This document shows, piece after piece, positions 42,012-53,905 of a DNA stretch of 64,000 nt. The number at the start of each line of letters is the position of its first letter. The first letter of the stretch is position 1. Origin of the DNA: an uncultured Pelagibacteraceae bacterium. GTDB taxonomy: Bacteria > Pseudomonadota > Alphaproteobacteria > Pelagibacterales > Pelagibacteraceae. Made by a program: the position numbers and the translations under genes. Where the stretch lies: positions 1 through 64,000 of the forward strand of contig CACLTO010000002.1 in the NCBI GenBank assembly GCA_902609915.1. Direction: 5' to 3'. Under the pieces are notes generated by a model. The model saw only the letters and a program-made list of their open reading frames with translations. It did no database searches and was not told the DNA's origin.

Positions 42012-42955
42012 TTAAAATTTATTTTTTGTTTGATTATTTTTGCTACTCTATTAGTTTCGTCAAGTTTTTGATAGTTCCAATTTTGCTCTTCCTCACCTAA
42101 ATTTCTAATTATATTTAATTGTCTGAATAAGTTTCTAAATTTTTGAAATCTTTTATCATTTTTTTTTGGTAAAATATTTGCGACATATATGGGTTTTCCA
42201 GTTAACGCTGCTTCTGAGATCATTGAGCTTGAGTCACAAGTTACAATTATAATCTCAGATATAGATAAAGCAGATAAATAAGCTTTTTTATCTACATTAT
42301 CTATAATTGTATGATTTTTGCCAAAATATTCTCTAGCATAATCTATTGAATTTTTTGGAGTCCTCATTGATGGAATTACAACAAGCTGAAAATCATTTTT
42401 TTTTAGTAAATTATTTAGATTAGAAAAAATATTTTTTATATTCACTGAAGAGTAGTCATAATATTTTGTTGGACCACCCAAAATTAGTGAACAAATTTTT
42501 CTTTGGTCTTTTTTAACAAATGAATTTAAATAATCTTTATTTTTGATAATTTCATCATCTGTTAGATAGTGAATCGCTCCCTTTGTATTAATTACATTTT
42601 GACCATATATAGAGTCGTGCTCAGGAGCAACAATGAAATCAAAATGATTAAGGTTTACTTTGGGATCTTGGATGTGAATGTTAAATACTTTTTTTTTCGA
42701 ATTATTTTTTAAATGAATTGATGGAATTACACTCTTTCGTCCACAAGAAATAATTAAATCAAACTCTGATTGATTAATCTTTTGATAAACACTTTGAGAG
42801 ATTGGAGTAAGTTTTGGTGGAAATATTTTCCAAAAATTATTTAGTTCAACTGTATGGTGTGTAAAATCAATATCTAATGCTTTCGCCAGTCCCTCAACTT
42901 GGCTAATCATTCCATGCATGCCTTGAGTCAATAATATACCTTTTAATTTATTCAT
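42008..42955 (-). CDS. ELM1-family protein (mitochondrial fission ELM1-like)
   Basis: LTQGMHGMISQVEGLAKAL, DLIISCGRKSVIPS, ILGGPTKYYDY, VTCDSSSMISEAALTGKPIY. Confidence 0.78.
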   Translation of the reverse strand: MNKLKGILLTQGMHGMISQVEGLAKALDIDFTHHTVELNNFWKIFPPKLTPISQSVYQKINQSEFDLIISCGRKSVIPSIHLKNNSKKKVFNIHIQDPKVNLNHFDFIVAPEHDSIYGQNVINTKGAIHYLTDDEIIKNKDYLNSFVKKDQRKICSLILGGPTKYYDYSSVNIKNIFSNLNNLLKKNDFQLVVIPSMRTPKNSIDYAREYFGKNHTIIDNVDKKAYLSALSISEIIIVTCDSSSMISEAALTGKPIYVANILPKKNDKRFQKFRNLFRQLNIIRNLGEEEQNWNYQKLDETNRVAKIIKQKINFK

Positions 42956-42976
42956 TAATTACTATATAGCTTCCAT

Positions 42977-43924
42977 ATGAGTCAAAATCCAACTAAACAC
43001 ACAAAAGTGTTAATAATTGGATCCGGTCCAGCTGGATATACTGCTGCAGTTTATGCGGCGCGCGCAATGTTAAATCCAATTTTAGTTTATGGATCTGAGC
43101 CCGGAGGACAGTTAACAACAACAACTGATGTTGAAAATTATCCGGGGTTTGCTGATGTTATTCAAGGACCTTGGTTAATGGATCAAATGAAGGATCAAGC
43201 CAAGGCAGTTGGAACAGAAATGATCCAAGACCATATCCAGTCAGTCAATTTAAAATCTACACCATTTGAGGCAATAGGAGATACTGGTCAAAAATTTACT
43301 GCGGATAGCATTATTATTTCAACTGGTGCTCAAGCAAGATGGCTTAATATTAAGTCAGAACAAGAATTTAGAGGCTTTGGAGTTTCAGCGTGTGCTACAT
43401 GTGATGGATTTTTCTTTAAAGAAAAAGAAGTAGCAGTAGTTGGTGGTGGAAATGCAGCTGTAGAGGAGGCAATGTTCCTTACTAAATTTGCATCCAAAGT
43501 TAAATTAATTCATAGACGAGATAGTTTAAGAGCTGAAAAAATGCTTCAAAAAAAATTAATGGAAAATAAAAAAATTGAAATTATTTGGGATACAGTCATT
43601 GAAGATGTAGTAGGTGATAAAGAACCTAAAAATGTTAAAGGTATCAAAGTAAAAAATGTGAAAACAAATAAAATAGAAGAAATTAAGGTTGATGGATTGT
43701 TTGTTGCAATTGGTCATGATCCAGCAACCTCTCTATTCAAAGATCAATTAAAAATGGACAATGAAGGATATTTGATTACCAAACCAGATTCTACAGAAAC
43801 TAATATTCCTGGAGTTTACGCTGCAGGAGATGTGAAGGACAAAACTTTTAGACAGGCTGTAACTGCTGCAGGTATGGGGTGTATGGCAGCGCTTGAGGCC
43901 GAAAAGCATCTTTCGCATAAATAA
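42977..43924 (+). CDS. trxB: Thioredoxin reductase
   Basis: IIGSGPAGYTAAVYAARA; CATCDG redox motif; GVYAAGDVKDK. Confidence 0.97.
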   Translation: MSQNPTKHTKVLIIGSGPAGYTAAVYAARAMLNPILVYGSEPGGQLTTTTDVENYPGFADVIQGPWLMDQMKDQAKAVGTEMIQDHIQSVNLKSTPFEAIGDTGQKFTADSIIISTGAQARWLNIKSEQEFRGFGVSACATCDGFFFKEKEVAVVGGGNAAVEEAMFLTKFASKVKLIHRRDSLRAEKMLQKKLMENKKIEIIWDTVIEDVVGDKEPKNVKGIKVKNVKTNKIEEIKVDGLFVAIGHDPATSLFKDQLKMDNEGYLITKPDSTETNIPGVYAAGDVKDKTFRQAVTAAGMGCMAALEAEKHLSHK

Positions 43925-43925
43925 A

Positions 43926-44873
43926 GTGAAGAATAATTTACACGTTTTTTTAGGAGCCACTGTAGCTGATGCTGCAGCTAGACCATTGCATTGGGTTTAT
44001 AATCAAAAAAAACTTCTAAGCTACATTAAAGGAAAAAAAGATTTTACTTTCTTAAAAAAAAATAAAAGTCCTTTTTACGATATTAAAACTGGCAAAGTTT
44101 CTGGTTATAATGAAGTAGGTCAAGTCATGTTCAAAACTTTAGTTGAGAGTGATCAAGATATAGAGGAAAGATTTAAAAAAAATATTACAAAAAATTTTGG
44201 TCCAGGAAGTATTTACTGGAAAAATTTAAATTTAAGAGCAAAATACAGAAAAGTTAAAGACTGGCGAGGAATAATAAAAGGACCATGGATCCATCAAAAT
44301 ATCATTGAATCTGTAAGAAATATTAAGTCTAAAAAAAAATTAACTGGAGGTAAAAAGGTGAATGAGTCTGATGGTTATTGTGCTGCTCTTCCCTATTTTT
44401 TGTATGGTTACAATTTAAAGAGCATTAAAAAAATTATCTCCACAGTAACTGTCTCAAAAATAAGCCTCAAATATGCTTTAGCAAAATTTTATCTATTAGA
44501 TTTAGCTCTAAAAGGTAGTAAAGATCCTATAAATGAATTCATAAAAAAATTCAAAAAAAATTCATATTTTAAAAATGTTATTCAAGACATTCAAAAAGTG
44601 AAAAAATATAAATTAAAGCCTCACCCATTTATAGTTAAAAAATTAGGAATGGCCTGTAGCTATCCCGGAACGTTTAATAGCTCAATTCATTCAATTATTA
44701 ATTCGAAAAATTTTAAAAGTGCAATTTTAATGACAATTAAGGCTGGTGGCTGCAACTGTTCAAGAGTCAACTTTATTGGAGCATATTTTGCTGCTCTAAA
44801 GGGTGTGAACACTATCCCAAAATCTTGGATAAGAAAAACTATTCCTGCTAAAAAAATTTTAGATCAAAAATAA
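43926..44873 (+). CDS. ADP-ribosylglycohydrolase-like protein
   Basis: FLGATVADAAARPLHWVY, late ILMTIKAGGCNCSRVNFIGAYFAA; GTG 43926 follows the trxB stop, track start at 43893 overlaps trxB. Confidence 0.65.
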   Translation: MKNNLHVFLGATVADAAARPLHWVYNQKKLLSYIKGKKDFTFLKKNKSPFYDIKTGKVSGYNEVGQVMFKTLVESDQDIEERFKKNITKNFGPGSIYWKNLNLRAKYRKVKDWRGIIKGPWIHQNIIESVRNIKSKKKLTGGKKVNESDGYCAALPYFLYGYNLKSIKKIISTVTVSKISLKYALAKFYLLDLALKGSKDPINEFIKKFKKNSYFKNVIQDIQKVKKYKLKPHPFIVKKLGMACSYPGTFNSSIHSIINSKNFKSAILMTIKAGGCNCSRVNFIGAYFAALKGVNTIPKSWIRKTIPAKKILDQK

Positions 44874-44879
44874 TATTAT

Positions 44880-46067
44880 CTATCCTAAACTTTCGCAGAA
44901 AGATTTAATTCTATCCATGGCTTTTTTTAAATTCTTCATTGAGGTCGCATAAGAAATTCTAAAATACCCGTCTAAGCCAAATGCAGATCCTTGAACAACA
45001 GCTACATTTTCTTTTTCAAGTAACTTTTTTACAAAATCAGTATCAGTCTTTAATTTTGTTTTTTTATTTAAAAGACCTTTACAGCTAGGAAAAACATAAA
45101 ATGCTCCATTAGGTTTGAGACAACTGATACCTTTTATGCTATTTAAACTTTTAACTACAAAGTCTCTTCTTTGCTTAAAAGCATTTGACCTCTTTTTAAT
45201 AAAACCTTGCTTTCCATTCAATGCTTCAACAGCAGCTGCCTGACTTATAGAGGAGGGATTTGAGGTTGATTGTGATTGAATTTTACCTATAGCTTTAATT
45301 ATATCTTTTGGTCCTGCTGCATATCCTATTCTCCATCCTGTCATTGCATAAGATTTACTAACACCATTCATGGTCAGTGTTCGATTTTTGAGTTTTGAAA
45401 TTTGAGCAATTGTAAAGAAATTAAAATTATCATATCTAACATGTTCATAAATATCATCACTTAAGATATAGATTTTTTTATTTCTCATTAAAACTTTGGC
45501 TAGACTTTGAATTTCTTTTTTTGTATATCCTGCTCCAGTAGGGTTTGATGGTGAATTTAAGATGACCCATTTAGTTCTTTTTGAAATTGCTTTTTTAAGT
45601 TTTTTTGCTGTAAGTTTAAAACCTTCTTGCTCTGTACATTTTACTATTTTTATTTTTCCTCCAGCTAAAAGAACCATATCTGGATACGAAACCCAAAATG
45701 GTGCTGGAATTATAACTTCATCACCTTTATTTAAGGTTGCCATAAAAGCATTGTAGAGAACTTGCTTTCCCCCAGTACCTACTGTTATTTGATCAGTTGA
45801 ATAATTTAATTTGTTTTCTCTTCTAAATTTTCTAATAACAGCTTTTTTTAATGCCGGAGTACCGTCCACAGCAGTATATTTTGTGTCCCCTTTTTTAATA
45901 GCTCTAATCGCAGCATTTTTAATATTATCTGGAGTATCGAAGTCTGGTTCACCAGCACCAAGGCCAATCACATCTTTACCTGCTGTTCTAAGTTCTCTTG
46001 CTTTCTGGGTCACTGCGATTGTTGGCGAGGGTTTAATTCTCTTTAAACTGTCTGATATTATGCTCAT
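44880..46067 (-). CDS. aspC: Class I pyridoxal-phosphate aminotransferase (aspartate aminotransferase-like)
   Basis: GAGEPDFDTPDNI, NSPSNPTGAGYTK, GVSKSYAMTGWRIGYAAG. Confidence 0.92.
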   Translation of the reverse strand: MSIISDSLKRIKPSPTIAVTQKARELRTAGKDVIGLGAGEPDFDTPDNIKNAAIRAIKKGDTKYTAVDGTPALKKAVIRKFRRENKLNYSTDQITVGTGGKQVLYNAFMATLNKGDEVIIPAPFWVSYPDMVLLAGGKIKIVKCTEQEGFKLTAKKLKKAISKRTKWVILNSPSNPTGAGYTKKEIQSLAKVLMRNKKIYILSDDIYEHVRYDNFNFFTIAQISKLKNRTLTMNGVSKSYAMTGWRIGYAAGPKDIIKAIGKIQSQSTSNPSSISQAAAVEALNGKQGFIKKRSNAFKQRRDFVVKSLNSIKGISCLKPNGAFYVFPSCKGLLNKKTKLKTDTDFVKKLLEKENVAVVQGSAFGLDGYFRISYATSMKNLKKAMDRIKSFCESLG

Positions 46068-46102
46068 TGAAAAATAATTTAATTCTACTACTTTCTTAAT
46101 AT

Positions 46103-48277
46103 ATGGAAAATACTTATCAAGATTTAATTACAGATATTCAGAGTAAAAATCCAAAAATCAGTGGAAAACTTGAAGGAGGAAAAAGGTTCAAAATTAAATC
46201 AGATTTTAAACCAGCAGGGGACCAACCAGAGGCTATCAAAAAATTAGTAAATGGAGCAAATAAAGAGGCATTTAATCAAGTTCTACTAGGAGTTACAGGT
46301 TCTGGAAAAACATTTACAATGGCAAAAGTTATTGAAGCCACAAATAGACCAGCTTTAATTTTAGCTCCCAATAAAACTCTAGCTGCCCAACTTTATGGTG
46401 AAATGAAAACTTTTTTTCCAGATAACGCTGTGGAATATTTTGTCTCTTATTATGATTACTATACCCCCGAAGCATACGTACCTAGATCAGATACCTATAT
46501 CGAAAAAGAGGCGTCTATTAATGAACAAATAGATCGAATGAGACATTCAGCAACAAGATCTCTTCTTGAAAGAGATGATGTATTAATTGTTGCAAGTGTG
46601 TCATGTATATATGGTTTAGGCTCAGTTGAAGCGTATAGTAAGATGACCTTAACACTTCAAAAAAATTATGCATATAATAGAGAACAAATAATTAAATCTT
46701 TAGTAGCGCTTCAATATAAACGAAATGATCAAAATTTTTACAGAGGTACATTTAGAGCCAGAGGTGAATATTTAGAAATTTTTCCATCACATTTAGAAGA
46801 TAGAGCTTGGAGATTAAGTCTCTTTGGAGATAAACTTGAAAAAATAGAAGAATTTGATCCTCTAACAGGAGATCAAGTGAGAGAGTTAAGTTTGGTTAAA
46901 ATATATGCCAACAGCCATTACATCACTCCCAAACCAACTATCGAACAAGCAGTTATTAATATAAGAAAGGAGTTAGAAGCTACTCTAAAGAAACATAAAG
47001 CAGAAAATAAATTGCTTGAGGCTCAAAGATTAGAAGAAAGAACAAAATTTGACCTTGAAATGATTGAAGCGACAGGATCTTGTGCTGGAATTGAAAATTA
47101 TTCAAGATTTTTATCTGGAAGAAGACCAGGCGAACCACCTCCTACCCTTTTTGAATATTTCCCAGACAATACATTAATTTTCGTTGACGAATGCCATGTT
47201 ACAGTTCCACAATTAAATGGAATGTACAAAGGTGATAGATCAAGAAAAAGCACTCTAGCTGAATATGGGTTTAGACTTCCATCATGTATGGACAACAGAC
47301 CATTAAAATTTGAGGAATGGGATTTGATGAGAACCCAAACTGTTTTTGTCTCAGCTACTCCTGGTCCATGGGAATTAGAGCAGACCAAAGGAAAATTTAT
47401 TGATCAAGTAATTAGACCTACTGGATTAATTGATCCTCCAGTTGAAATAAGACCTGCAAAAAATCAAGTGGACGATCTAATGCATGAATGCAAAAAAGTA
47501 ATTGAAAAAAATCATAGAGTTTTAGTTACTACTCTAACAAAAAAGATGGCCGAAGATTTAACTGAATACCTCCATGAAAATGGGGTTAAAGTTAGATACC
47601 TTCACTCAGATATAGATACATTAGAGAGAATAGAAATCATGAGAGACTTGAGAATGGGAGTTTTTGATGTTCTTGTTGGGATAAATTTATTAAGAGAGGG
47701 TTTAGACATCCCTGAGTGTGCTTTGGTGGGAATTTTAGATGCTGACAAAGAGGGTTTTTTAAGATCGGAAACCTCCTTAATTCAAACAATTGGTAGAGCA
47801 GCAAGGAATGTTGAGGGTAAAGTAATTTTGTATGCAGATAAAGAAACTAAAAGTATTAAAAAAGCAATTCAAGAAACAGATAGAAGAAGGAAAATTCAAT
47901 TAGATTATAACACAAAGCATAAAATAGATGCTAAGTCAGTCAAAAAAGAAATCAGTGATATCTTAGAGAGTGTTTATGAGAAAGATTATGTCAAAATTAG
48001 CGAGGGTTCAAATGTCGGTGGAAATTTAAAGAAACATCTTAAAGCTTTAGATAAAAAAATGAAGGAAGCCGCTTCTAATCTGGAGTTTGAAGAAGCCGCA
48101 AAAATAAGAGATGAAATAAGAAAATTAGAGAGTACAGAATTAGAAATTACATTAAATCCTAAAATCAGACAGTACGATGTAAAAAATAAACTTTACCCAA
48201 AAGGTAGATCGACTATGGGTATGCCAGGGACTAAAGTAACCAAAAAAAGAGATAAAAAATGGAAGCACGCAAAATAA
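46103..48277 (+). CDS. uvrB: Excinuclease ABC subunit B
   Basis: [42 protein letters not shown]. Confidence 0.98.
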   Translation: MENTYQDLITDIQSKNPKISGKLEGGKRFKIKSDFKPAGDQPEAIKKLVNGANKEAFNQVLLGVTGSGKTFTMAKVIEATNRPALILAPNKTLAAQLYGEMKTFFPDNAVEYFVSYYDYYTPEAYVPRSDTYIEKEASINEQIDRMRHSATRSLLERDDVLIVASVSCIYGLGSVEAYSKMTLTLQKNYAYNREQIIKSLVALQYKRNDQNFYRGTFRARGEYLEIFPSHLEDRAWRLSLFGDKLEKIEEFDPLTGDQVRELSLVKIYANSHYITPKPTIEQAVINIRKELEATLKKHKAENKLLEAQRLEERTKFDLEMIEATGSCAGIENYSRFLSGRRPGEPPPTLFEYFPDNTLIFVDECHVTVPQLNGMYKGDRSRKSTLAEYGFRLPSCMDNRPLKFEEWDLMRTQTVFVSATPGPWELEQTKGKFIDQVIRPTGLIDPPVEIRPAKNQVDDLMHECKKVIEKNHRVLVTTLTKKMAEDLTEYLHENGVKVRYLHSDIDTLERIEIMRDLRMGVFDVLVGINLLREGLDIPECALVGILDADKEGFLRSETSLIQTIGRAARNVEGKVILYADKETKSIKKAIQETDRRRKIQLDYNTKHKIDAKSVKKEISDILESVYEKDYVKISEGSNVGGNLKKHLKALDKKMKEAASNLEFEEAAKIRDEIRKLESTELEITLNPKIRQYDVKNKLYPKGRSTMGMPGTKVTKKRDKKWKHAK

Positions 48278-49014
48278 TTATTACTGGAGGAGCGACCAGA
48301 ATAGGTGCTGCAATAGCAAAAAAATTATCGGGGCCAAAAATTGAAATTGTAGTTCACTATAATAAATCTAAATCTAAAGCAGAAAAGCTTAAAAAAGAAT
48401 TAAAAAAGAATGGTACTATTGTTTATTTAGTAAAAGCAGATCTGGGTAACGAAAATGATGTTGATAAAATTGTCAAATTTTCAAAAATAAAATTAAAATA
48501 TTTTGACTGTTTAATTAATAATGCCTCCTTATTTGAAAATGATAAATTAGAAAATTTTTCAGTCAAAAGTTGGGATCTTCATTTAAATGCAAATCTTAAA
48601 GCACCTGCATTACTATCAAAAGGTTTTGCCAAAAATACCAGAGGAAAAAATAACAATATAATAAACATTATTGACCAAAGAGTCTTTAAATTAACACCTT
48701 ACTTTCTTTCATATACGTTAAGTAAAACGGGCCTTTATACTTTAACCAAAACAAGTGCAATGAGCTTAGCACCAAAAATACGTGTAAATGGCATAGCTCC
48801 AGGTCCAACAATTAAAAATAAAAGACAAACTGAAAAACACTTTAAAAAACAGTATTTTGCCACGCCGTTAAAACAACAAGTTAATGTTAATGAAATCTGT
48901 AGTGCTGTTGACTTTTTTATAAAAAACAGCTCTATTACTGGTCAGGTTTTAGCAATTGACAGTGGACAAAGTTTAAACTGGCAAACACCGGATATAATGG
49001 GTGGTAAAGAATGA
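48259..49014 (+). CDS. SDR-family oxidoreductase (pteridine-reductase-like)
   Basis: [37 protein letters not shown]; upstream of folB. Confidence 0.85.
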   Translation: MEARKIIITGGATRIGAAIAKKLSGPKIEIVVHYNKSKSKAEKLKKELKKNGTIVYLVKADLGNENDVDKIVKFSKIKLKYFDCLINNASLFENDKLENFSVKSWDLHLNANLKAPALLSKGFAKNTRGKNNNIINIIDQRVFKLTPYFLSYTLSKTGLYTLTKTSAMSLAPKIRVNGIAPGPTIKNKRQTEKHFKKQYFATPLKQQVNVNEICSAVDFFIKNSSITGQVLAIDSGQSLNWQTPDIMGGKE

Positions 49015-49436
49015 AAAGAAATAATCTTAGAATAATTAAGATCGATAAATCAAAAAGCTTATTTAATTACGAGAAAAAAATTTTAATTAATGAACTTATT
49101 TTAGATCTTAAACTTGGTTATTATGATTTTGAAAAAGAGAAATCTCAAAAAATTAAGTTTAGTCTTGAAATTGACTATGAGAATAAAAAACCTACTAACG
49201 ATAAAGACATTAAGTCCATAGTAAATTATGGAACAGTGGTTAAATTAATAACAAAACTAGTCAAAAAGAAACACTACAATTTTTTAGAGTCCCTTGCAGA
49301 GGCAGTTTTTGATGAATTATTTAAAGACAAGAGGATTGGTAAGATAATGTTAAAAATTGAAAAATTAGAGATTTTAAAAGACTGCTCATCAGTTGGTATT
49401 CAAATTACCAAAAAAAGAAGTCATGATAAGTTCTGA
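49011..49436 (+). CDS. folB: Dihydroneopterin aldolase-like (FolB)
   Basis: [50 protein letters not shown]. Confidence 0.78.
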   Translation: MKRNNLRIIKIDKSKSLFNYEKKILINELILDLKLGYYDFEKEKSQKIKFSLEIDYENKKPTNDKDIKSIVNYGTVVKLITKLVKKKHYNFLESLAEAVFDELFKDKRIGKIMLKIEKLEILKDCSSVGIQITKKRSHDKF

Positions 49437-51258
49437 AATAGGAAAAGAAGTAATTAAAAAAGAACTCACTCTTATTCCTAAATTACCTGGGGTCTATAGA
49501 ATGCTAAATGATAAAGGGGATATTCTTTATGTTGGTAAAGCAAAAAATTTACCAAATAGACTGAAAAGCTATGTATCTGAAAAAAATCATATTATTAGGA
49601 CTGAGAGAATGCTCTCACAAACTAGGAAACTAGAGATAACGACTACATCAAATGAAAGTGAGGCACTACTTCTTGAGGCGAATTTAATTAAAAAACATAA
49701 ACCTAAATTCAATATTTTATTACGAGATGATAAATCTTTTCCATTTATCTTTATTAGTAATAAAGAAAAATGGCCACAGATAAAAAGACATCGTGGAAAG
49801 AAAACAAATGAGGGTTTTTATTTCGGGCCCTTTGCATCTGCAGGTTCGGCCAATTGGACAATTAAAATGATACAAAAGATTTTTCATTTAAGAGTTTGTG
49901 ATGATACAGTTTTTAAAAATAGAGAGCGCCCATGTATTTTATACCAAATTAAAAGATGTTCAGGACCTTGTGTTGGTTATATAGAAAAGGAGGATTACAA
50001 AAAAACAGTAGATGATGCAATAGAATTTGTATCTGGTAAATCTAGAAAAATACAAAAAAGTCTTTCTGATCAAATGGAAAAGGCAAGCGGGGATTTGGAC
50101 TTTGAGAAAGCAACAATTCTAAGAGATAGGATTAAATCTTTGAATATTATTCAATCCTCACAAAGAATTAATGAAGCAAACTTGATCGAGGCAGATGTAA
50201 TAGCAGGGTATAAAGAGTCAGGCAAAACTTGTATCCAGGTTTTTTTCTATAGATCAAAACAAAACTGGGGTAATCAAGCTTTTTTTCCAAAACACGACCC
50301 AGATGAAAGATTAAGTAATATAATAAATTCTTTTGTTTCACAATTTTATGAAAATAAAAGTGTCCCATCATCAATAATTTTATCTGAGGAAATTAAAGAG
50401 AGGGTATTGATTGAAAAGACACTTTCACAAAAAGAGGGTAAGCAGATTAATATCTCTGTGGCTAAAAAAGGCTCAAAGCTAAAAGTAATCAATCAAGCCA
50501 TTAAAAATGCTAAAGATAGTTTAAATAGAAAACTTTATGAAAGCCAGAATAACCGAGAATTATTTGAAGCAGTAACTGCTAAATTTAATTTAGAAACAAA
50601 TATAAATCTTATTGAAGTTTATGATAATAGTCATATGCAGGGAGCTAATAGTGTTGGTGCTTTAATATCTTATGGAGATGAAGGATTTATAAAAAAAAGG
50701 TACAGAAAATTTAATATAAAAAACAAAAAAAATGAGCAAGATGACTACGGAATGATGCGTGAAGTTTTAAATAGAAGATTTAAAAAAGCTGTCCAAGAAA
50801 AAGATAATTATTTATCTTTTCCAGATTTAGTCATGGTTGATGGCGGAAAGGGACAATACTCTATAGCAAGAGAAACCTTAAATGAATTAGGACTCCACGA
50901 TATCCCTATTATTGCTATAGCAAAAGGTAAATTTAGAAATAGTGGCAATGAAACTTTTTTTCATAATGGAAAAGAATTCAAATTTACAAAAAATGATCCT
51001 ACTTTATTTTTTCTTCAAAGAATTCGTGACGAATCTCACCGATTTGCGATTAGTGCTCATAGAGCAAAAAGGAAAAAGGGAATAAGTAAATCATTGTTAG
51101 ATCAAATAGAGGGGATCGGCTCAATAAGAAAAAGGGCACTTTTAAATCATTTTGGATCTGCTAGAGCTGTTGAGTCGGCTAGTCTTGATGAGATAAAATC
51201 AGTAGACGGTGTTGAAGTAAAAGTTGCAAAAAAGATATATAACTTTTTTCACGAATAA
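49423..51258 (+). CDS. uvrC: Excinuclease ABC subunit C
   Basis: GIY-YIG domain ([22 protein letters not shown]), UVR domain, HhH tail; ATG 49423 preferred over track start 49393. Confidence 0.96.
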   Translation: MISSEIGKEVIKKELTLIPKLPGVYRMLNDKGDILYVGKAKNLPNRLKSYVSEKNHIIRTERMLSQTRKLEITTTSNESEALLLEANLIKKHKPKFNILLRDDKSFPFIFISNKEKWPQIKRHRGKKTNEGFYFGPFASAGSANWTIKMIQKIFHLRVCDDTVFKNRERPCILYQIKRCSGPCVGYIEKEDYKKTVDDAIEFVSGKSRKIQKSLSDQMEKASGDLDFEKATILRDRIKSLNIIQSSQRINEANLIEADVIAGYKESGKTCIQVFFYRSKQNWGNQAFFPKHDPDERLSNIINSFVSQFYENKSVPSSIILSEEIKERVLIEKTLSQKEGKQINISVAKKGSKLKVINQAIKNAKDSLNRKLYESQNNRELFEAVTAKFNLETNINLIEVYDNSHMQGANSVGALISYGDEGFIKKRYRKFNIKNKKNEQDDYGMMREVLNRRFKKAVQEKDNYLSFPDLVMVDGGKGQYSIARETLNELGLHDIPIIAIAKGKFRNSGNETFFHNGKEFKFTKNDPTLFFLQRIRDESHRFAISAHRAKRKKGISKSLLDQIEGIGSIRKRALLNHFGSARAVESASLDEIKSVDGVEVKVAKKIYNFFHE

Positions 51259-51265
51259 AAAAATT

Positions 51266-51850
51266 ATGCTAAACAAAATTCCAAATATTTTAACTATAGG
51301 AAGAATTTTAATTGTTCCTTTTTTTGTTTTAGCTTTTTACTTACCCGGGTTTTATGGAGACTTGACAGCTTTAATATTATTTATTGTGGCGTCTTTTACA
51401 GATTTTTTAGATGGCATGTTAGCAAGAATTCTTGGTGAAGAGTCTAAGTTAGGTGAATTACTAGATCCAATAGCAGATAAAATTATCGTAGCTACCGCAT
51501 TAATCTTGTTAGTAATGGATGGAACAATAAGAAGTTATGAAGTGATTGCAGCAATAATTATTTTAACAAGAGAAATTTTAATTTCAGGTTTAAGAGAATT
51601 TTTAGCTAAGGGAAAAATCAAATTACCTGTTTCAAATTTGGCAAAATTAAAAACAGTTTTGCAAATGGTTTCTATAGCACTGTTACTTTCAGGTGAAACT
51701 GGGAACAAAATAATTAATTTTCAAGATTACAATGCTCAAACAATAGGAATAATCCTTTTATGGTTATCGGCTGCTCTAACACTTTTTACTGGTTATGAAT
51801 ATATGCGTAGAGGAATTGATCATGCAATATCAGAGGATAATAAAGATTAG
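51266..51850 (+). CDS. pgsA: CDP-diacylglycerol--glycerol-3-phosphate 3-phosphatidyltransferase
   Basis: DFLDGMLARILGEESKLGELLDPIADK (CDP-alcohol phosphotransferase motif); ATG 51266 avoids overlap with uvrC. Confidence 0.94.
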   Translation: MLNKIPNILTIGRILIVPFFVLAFYLPGFYGDLTALILFIVASFTDFLDGMLARILGEESKLGELLDPIADKIIVATALILLVMDGTIRSYEVIAAIIILTREILISGLREFLAKGKIKLPVSNLAKLKTVLQMVSIALLLSGETGNKIINFQDYNAQTIGIILLWLSAALTLFTGYEYMRRGIDHAISEDNKD

Positions 51851-52728
51851 GCTGCCTTATTATTCCTAACCAAGGATTGATAACTCTCATTTAAACCAAT
51901 AATCAAATCACAAACTTTAAATTGATTTTCAGCGATACAAGATACTGGAGTAACCTCTGCTGCTGTACCTGTTAAAAAACATCCTACAAAATTTTTTAAT
52001 TCATCTGGATTAATTTTTCTCTCATTAACCTTGATATTTTTAGATTTTGCAATTTCAATTACGGTTCTTCTGGTTATTCCATCCAAAAAAGAGTCGGGTA
52101 CAGGAGTGTGGAGTTCACCATTCTTATCTTTAAAAAAAATATTAGCTCCCGTAGCTTCAGCAATATTTCCTTCATGGTCCAACATTAAAGAGTCTGTAAA
52201 ACCATTTTTTTCAGCTTCATGTTTTGATAGTGTGCAGATCATATATAAGCCCGAGGCTTTTGTATCCCAAGGTATTGTATTTGGTGCAGGTCTTCTCCAA
52301 TTAGAAATATTTAATTTTATTCCTTCAATCTTTAATTTCGGATCAAAATAAGAGCCCCACTCCCAAGTAGCTATTGCAACATGAATTTTTGTTTGTTGAG
52401 CTGAGATAGCCATCATTTCACTTCCCCTCCATGCTACAGGTCTAACATATCCGTTTTCAACTCTTTGATTTTTAATTATAGAATTTGATGCGGCATTTAT
52501 CTCATCTTCAGTAAAGGGTATTTCAAATCCCATTCTTTTTGCAGAGTAAAAAAACCTTGAAGTATGTTCCTCTAATTTAAAAATTGACCCCTCATAAACT
52601 CTCTCACCCTCAAAAACACAACTAGCATAATGTAAACCGTGGCTTAAAACATGTACTTTAACATCAGACCAATCCACTAATTTGCCATTGTACCATATGT
52701 TTCCTGATCTTTTGTCGTAAGGTATCAT
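51847..52728 (-). CDS. ilvE: Branched-chain amino acid aminotransferase
   Basis: GLHYASCVFEGERVYEG, EATGANIFF, DGITRRTVIEIA. Confidence 0.93.
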   Translation of the reverse strand: MIPYDKRSGNIWYNGKLVDWSDVKVHVLSHGLHYASCVFEGERVYEGSIFKLEEHTSRFFYSAKRMGFEIPFTEDEINAASNSIIKNQRVENGYVRPVAWRGSEMMAISAQQTKIHVAIATWEWGSYFDPKLKIEGIKLNISNWRRPAPNTIPWDTKASGLYMICTLSKHEAEKNGFTDSLMLDHEGNIAEATGANIFFKDKNGELHTPVPDSFLDGITRRTVIEIAKSKNIKVNERKINPDELKNFVGCFLTGTAAEVTPVSCIAENQFKVCDLIIGLNESYQSLVRNNKAA

Positions 52729-52794
52729 GTATGAAATTTAAAAATATTACTGAAAAATATCTGTGTATATATAATATGTCAATATAACTTACCT

Positions 52795-53235
52795 GTGATG
52801 AAAGAGCTTTTATATTTAAAAGATGAACAATTAAAACACTTAATTGAAAAATTATTTATAGGTTATAGAGAAACATTTTCAGATTCTAAAAAAATTCTAA
52901 ACAAATATCATATTGGTTTAGCTCACCAAAAGACAATACACCTAATATCCATGTATGAGGGAATTTCAATATCAGAGCTTATGAGAAAACTTAAGGTTAC
53001 CAAACAAAGTCTAAATAGGGTCTTAAAGGACTTAATAAAATTAGATGCCATTTTCTTCAATAAAGATATCAATGACACTAGAATAAAGCATATTTTCCTA
53101 AATGAAAAAGGAAAAAAAATTTTTAACGAAATTTTTGAAATCCAGAAGAAAAGAATTTATAATGCTTTGCTTAATTCTAGCTCACAAGAAGTTCTAAATT
53201 TTGACGAAGTTTTAAAAAAAATAATTAATGGATGA
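52795..53235 (+). CDS. MarR-family transcriptional regulator
   Basis: wHTH: EGISISELMRKLKVTKQSLNRVLKDLIKLD, DTRIKHIFLNEKG. Confidence 0.85.
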   Translation: MMKELLYLKDEQLKHLIEKLFIGYRETFSDSKKILNKYHIGLAHQKTIHLISMYEGISISELMRKLKVTKQSLNRVLKDLIKLDAIFFNKDINDTRIKHIFLNEKGKKIFNEIFEIQKKRIYNALLNSSSQEVLNFDEVLKKIING

Positions 53236-53905
53236 TTTCAGCGCACATATCTTAGTAGTGGATGATGACGAGGGTATTCGATCTTTAGTAAAAAAGTATT
53301 TAAATGAAAAAAAATACTTGGTTACAACAGCTAATAGTGCTGAAAAAGCTAAGGAAAAAATCGAAATTATCAAATTTGATTTAATTATTTTAGATATAAT
53401 GATGCCTGGAAAAAGTGGTCTTGATTTTTTGAATGAACATAAAAAAGATATTAGTACTCCAATAATTTTATTGACAGCTAAAGGTGAACCTAATGAAAGA
53501 ATTGAGGGATTAGAGATGGGTGCTGATGATTATTTAGCAAAACCTTTTGAGCCGAAAGAACTTGATTTACGAATAAAAAATATAATTAATAAAACTAAAG
53601 AAAATAATTCAAAAAGAATCATTGAGTTTGCAAAAGTTAAAATTGATTTGAATAAACAAGTAATTTTTCAAAATGATTTAGAGTTTAAAATCAACGTCAC
53701 TGAGAAAACAATATTGGAAAAAATGATAAATAATCCTGGAAAAGTATTTGCCAGAGAAGAAATAGGTAAATTTATTGATTTGGATAAAGAAAGATCAATT
53801 GACGTAATCATAACAAGATTAAGAAAAAAAATTGAGGTTGATCCAAAAAACCCAAAATTTCTTCAAACAATAAGAGGAGTGGGATATGTTTTATGGATTG
53901 AGTAA
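53228..53905 (+). CDS. OmpR-family response regulator
   Basis: Receiver VVDDDEGIRSLV, LDIMMPGKSG; C-terminal wHTH RSIDVIITRLRKKIE. Confidence 0.93.
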   Translation: MDDFSAHILVVDDDEGIRSLVKKYLNEKKYLVTTANSAEKAKEKIEIIKFDLIILDIMMPGKSGLDFLNEHKKDISTPIILLTAKGEPNERIEGLEMGADDYLAKPFEPKELDLRIKNIINKTKENNSKRIIEFAKVKIDLNKQVIFQNDLEFKINVTEKTILEKMINNPGKVFAREEIGKFIDLDKERSIDVIITRLRKKIEVDPKNPKFLQTIRGVGYVLWIE

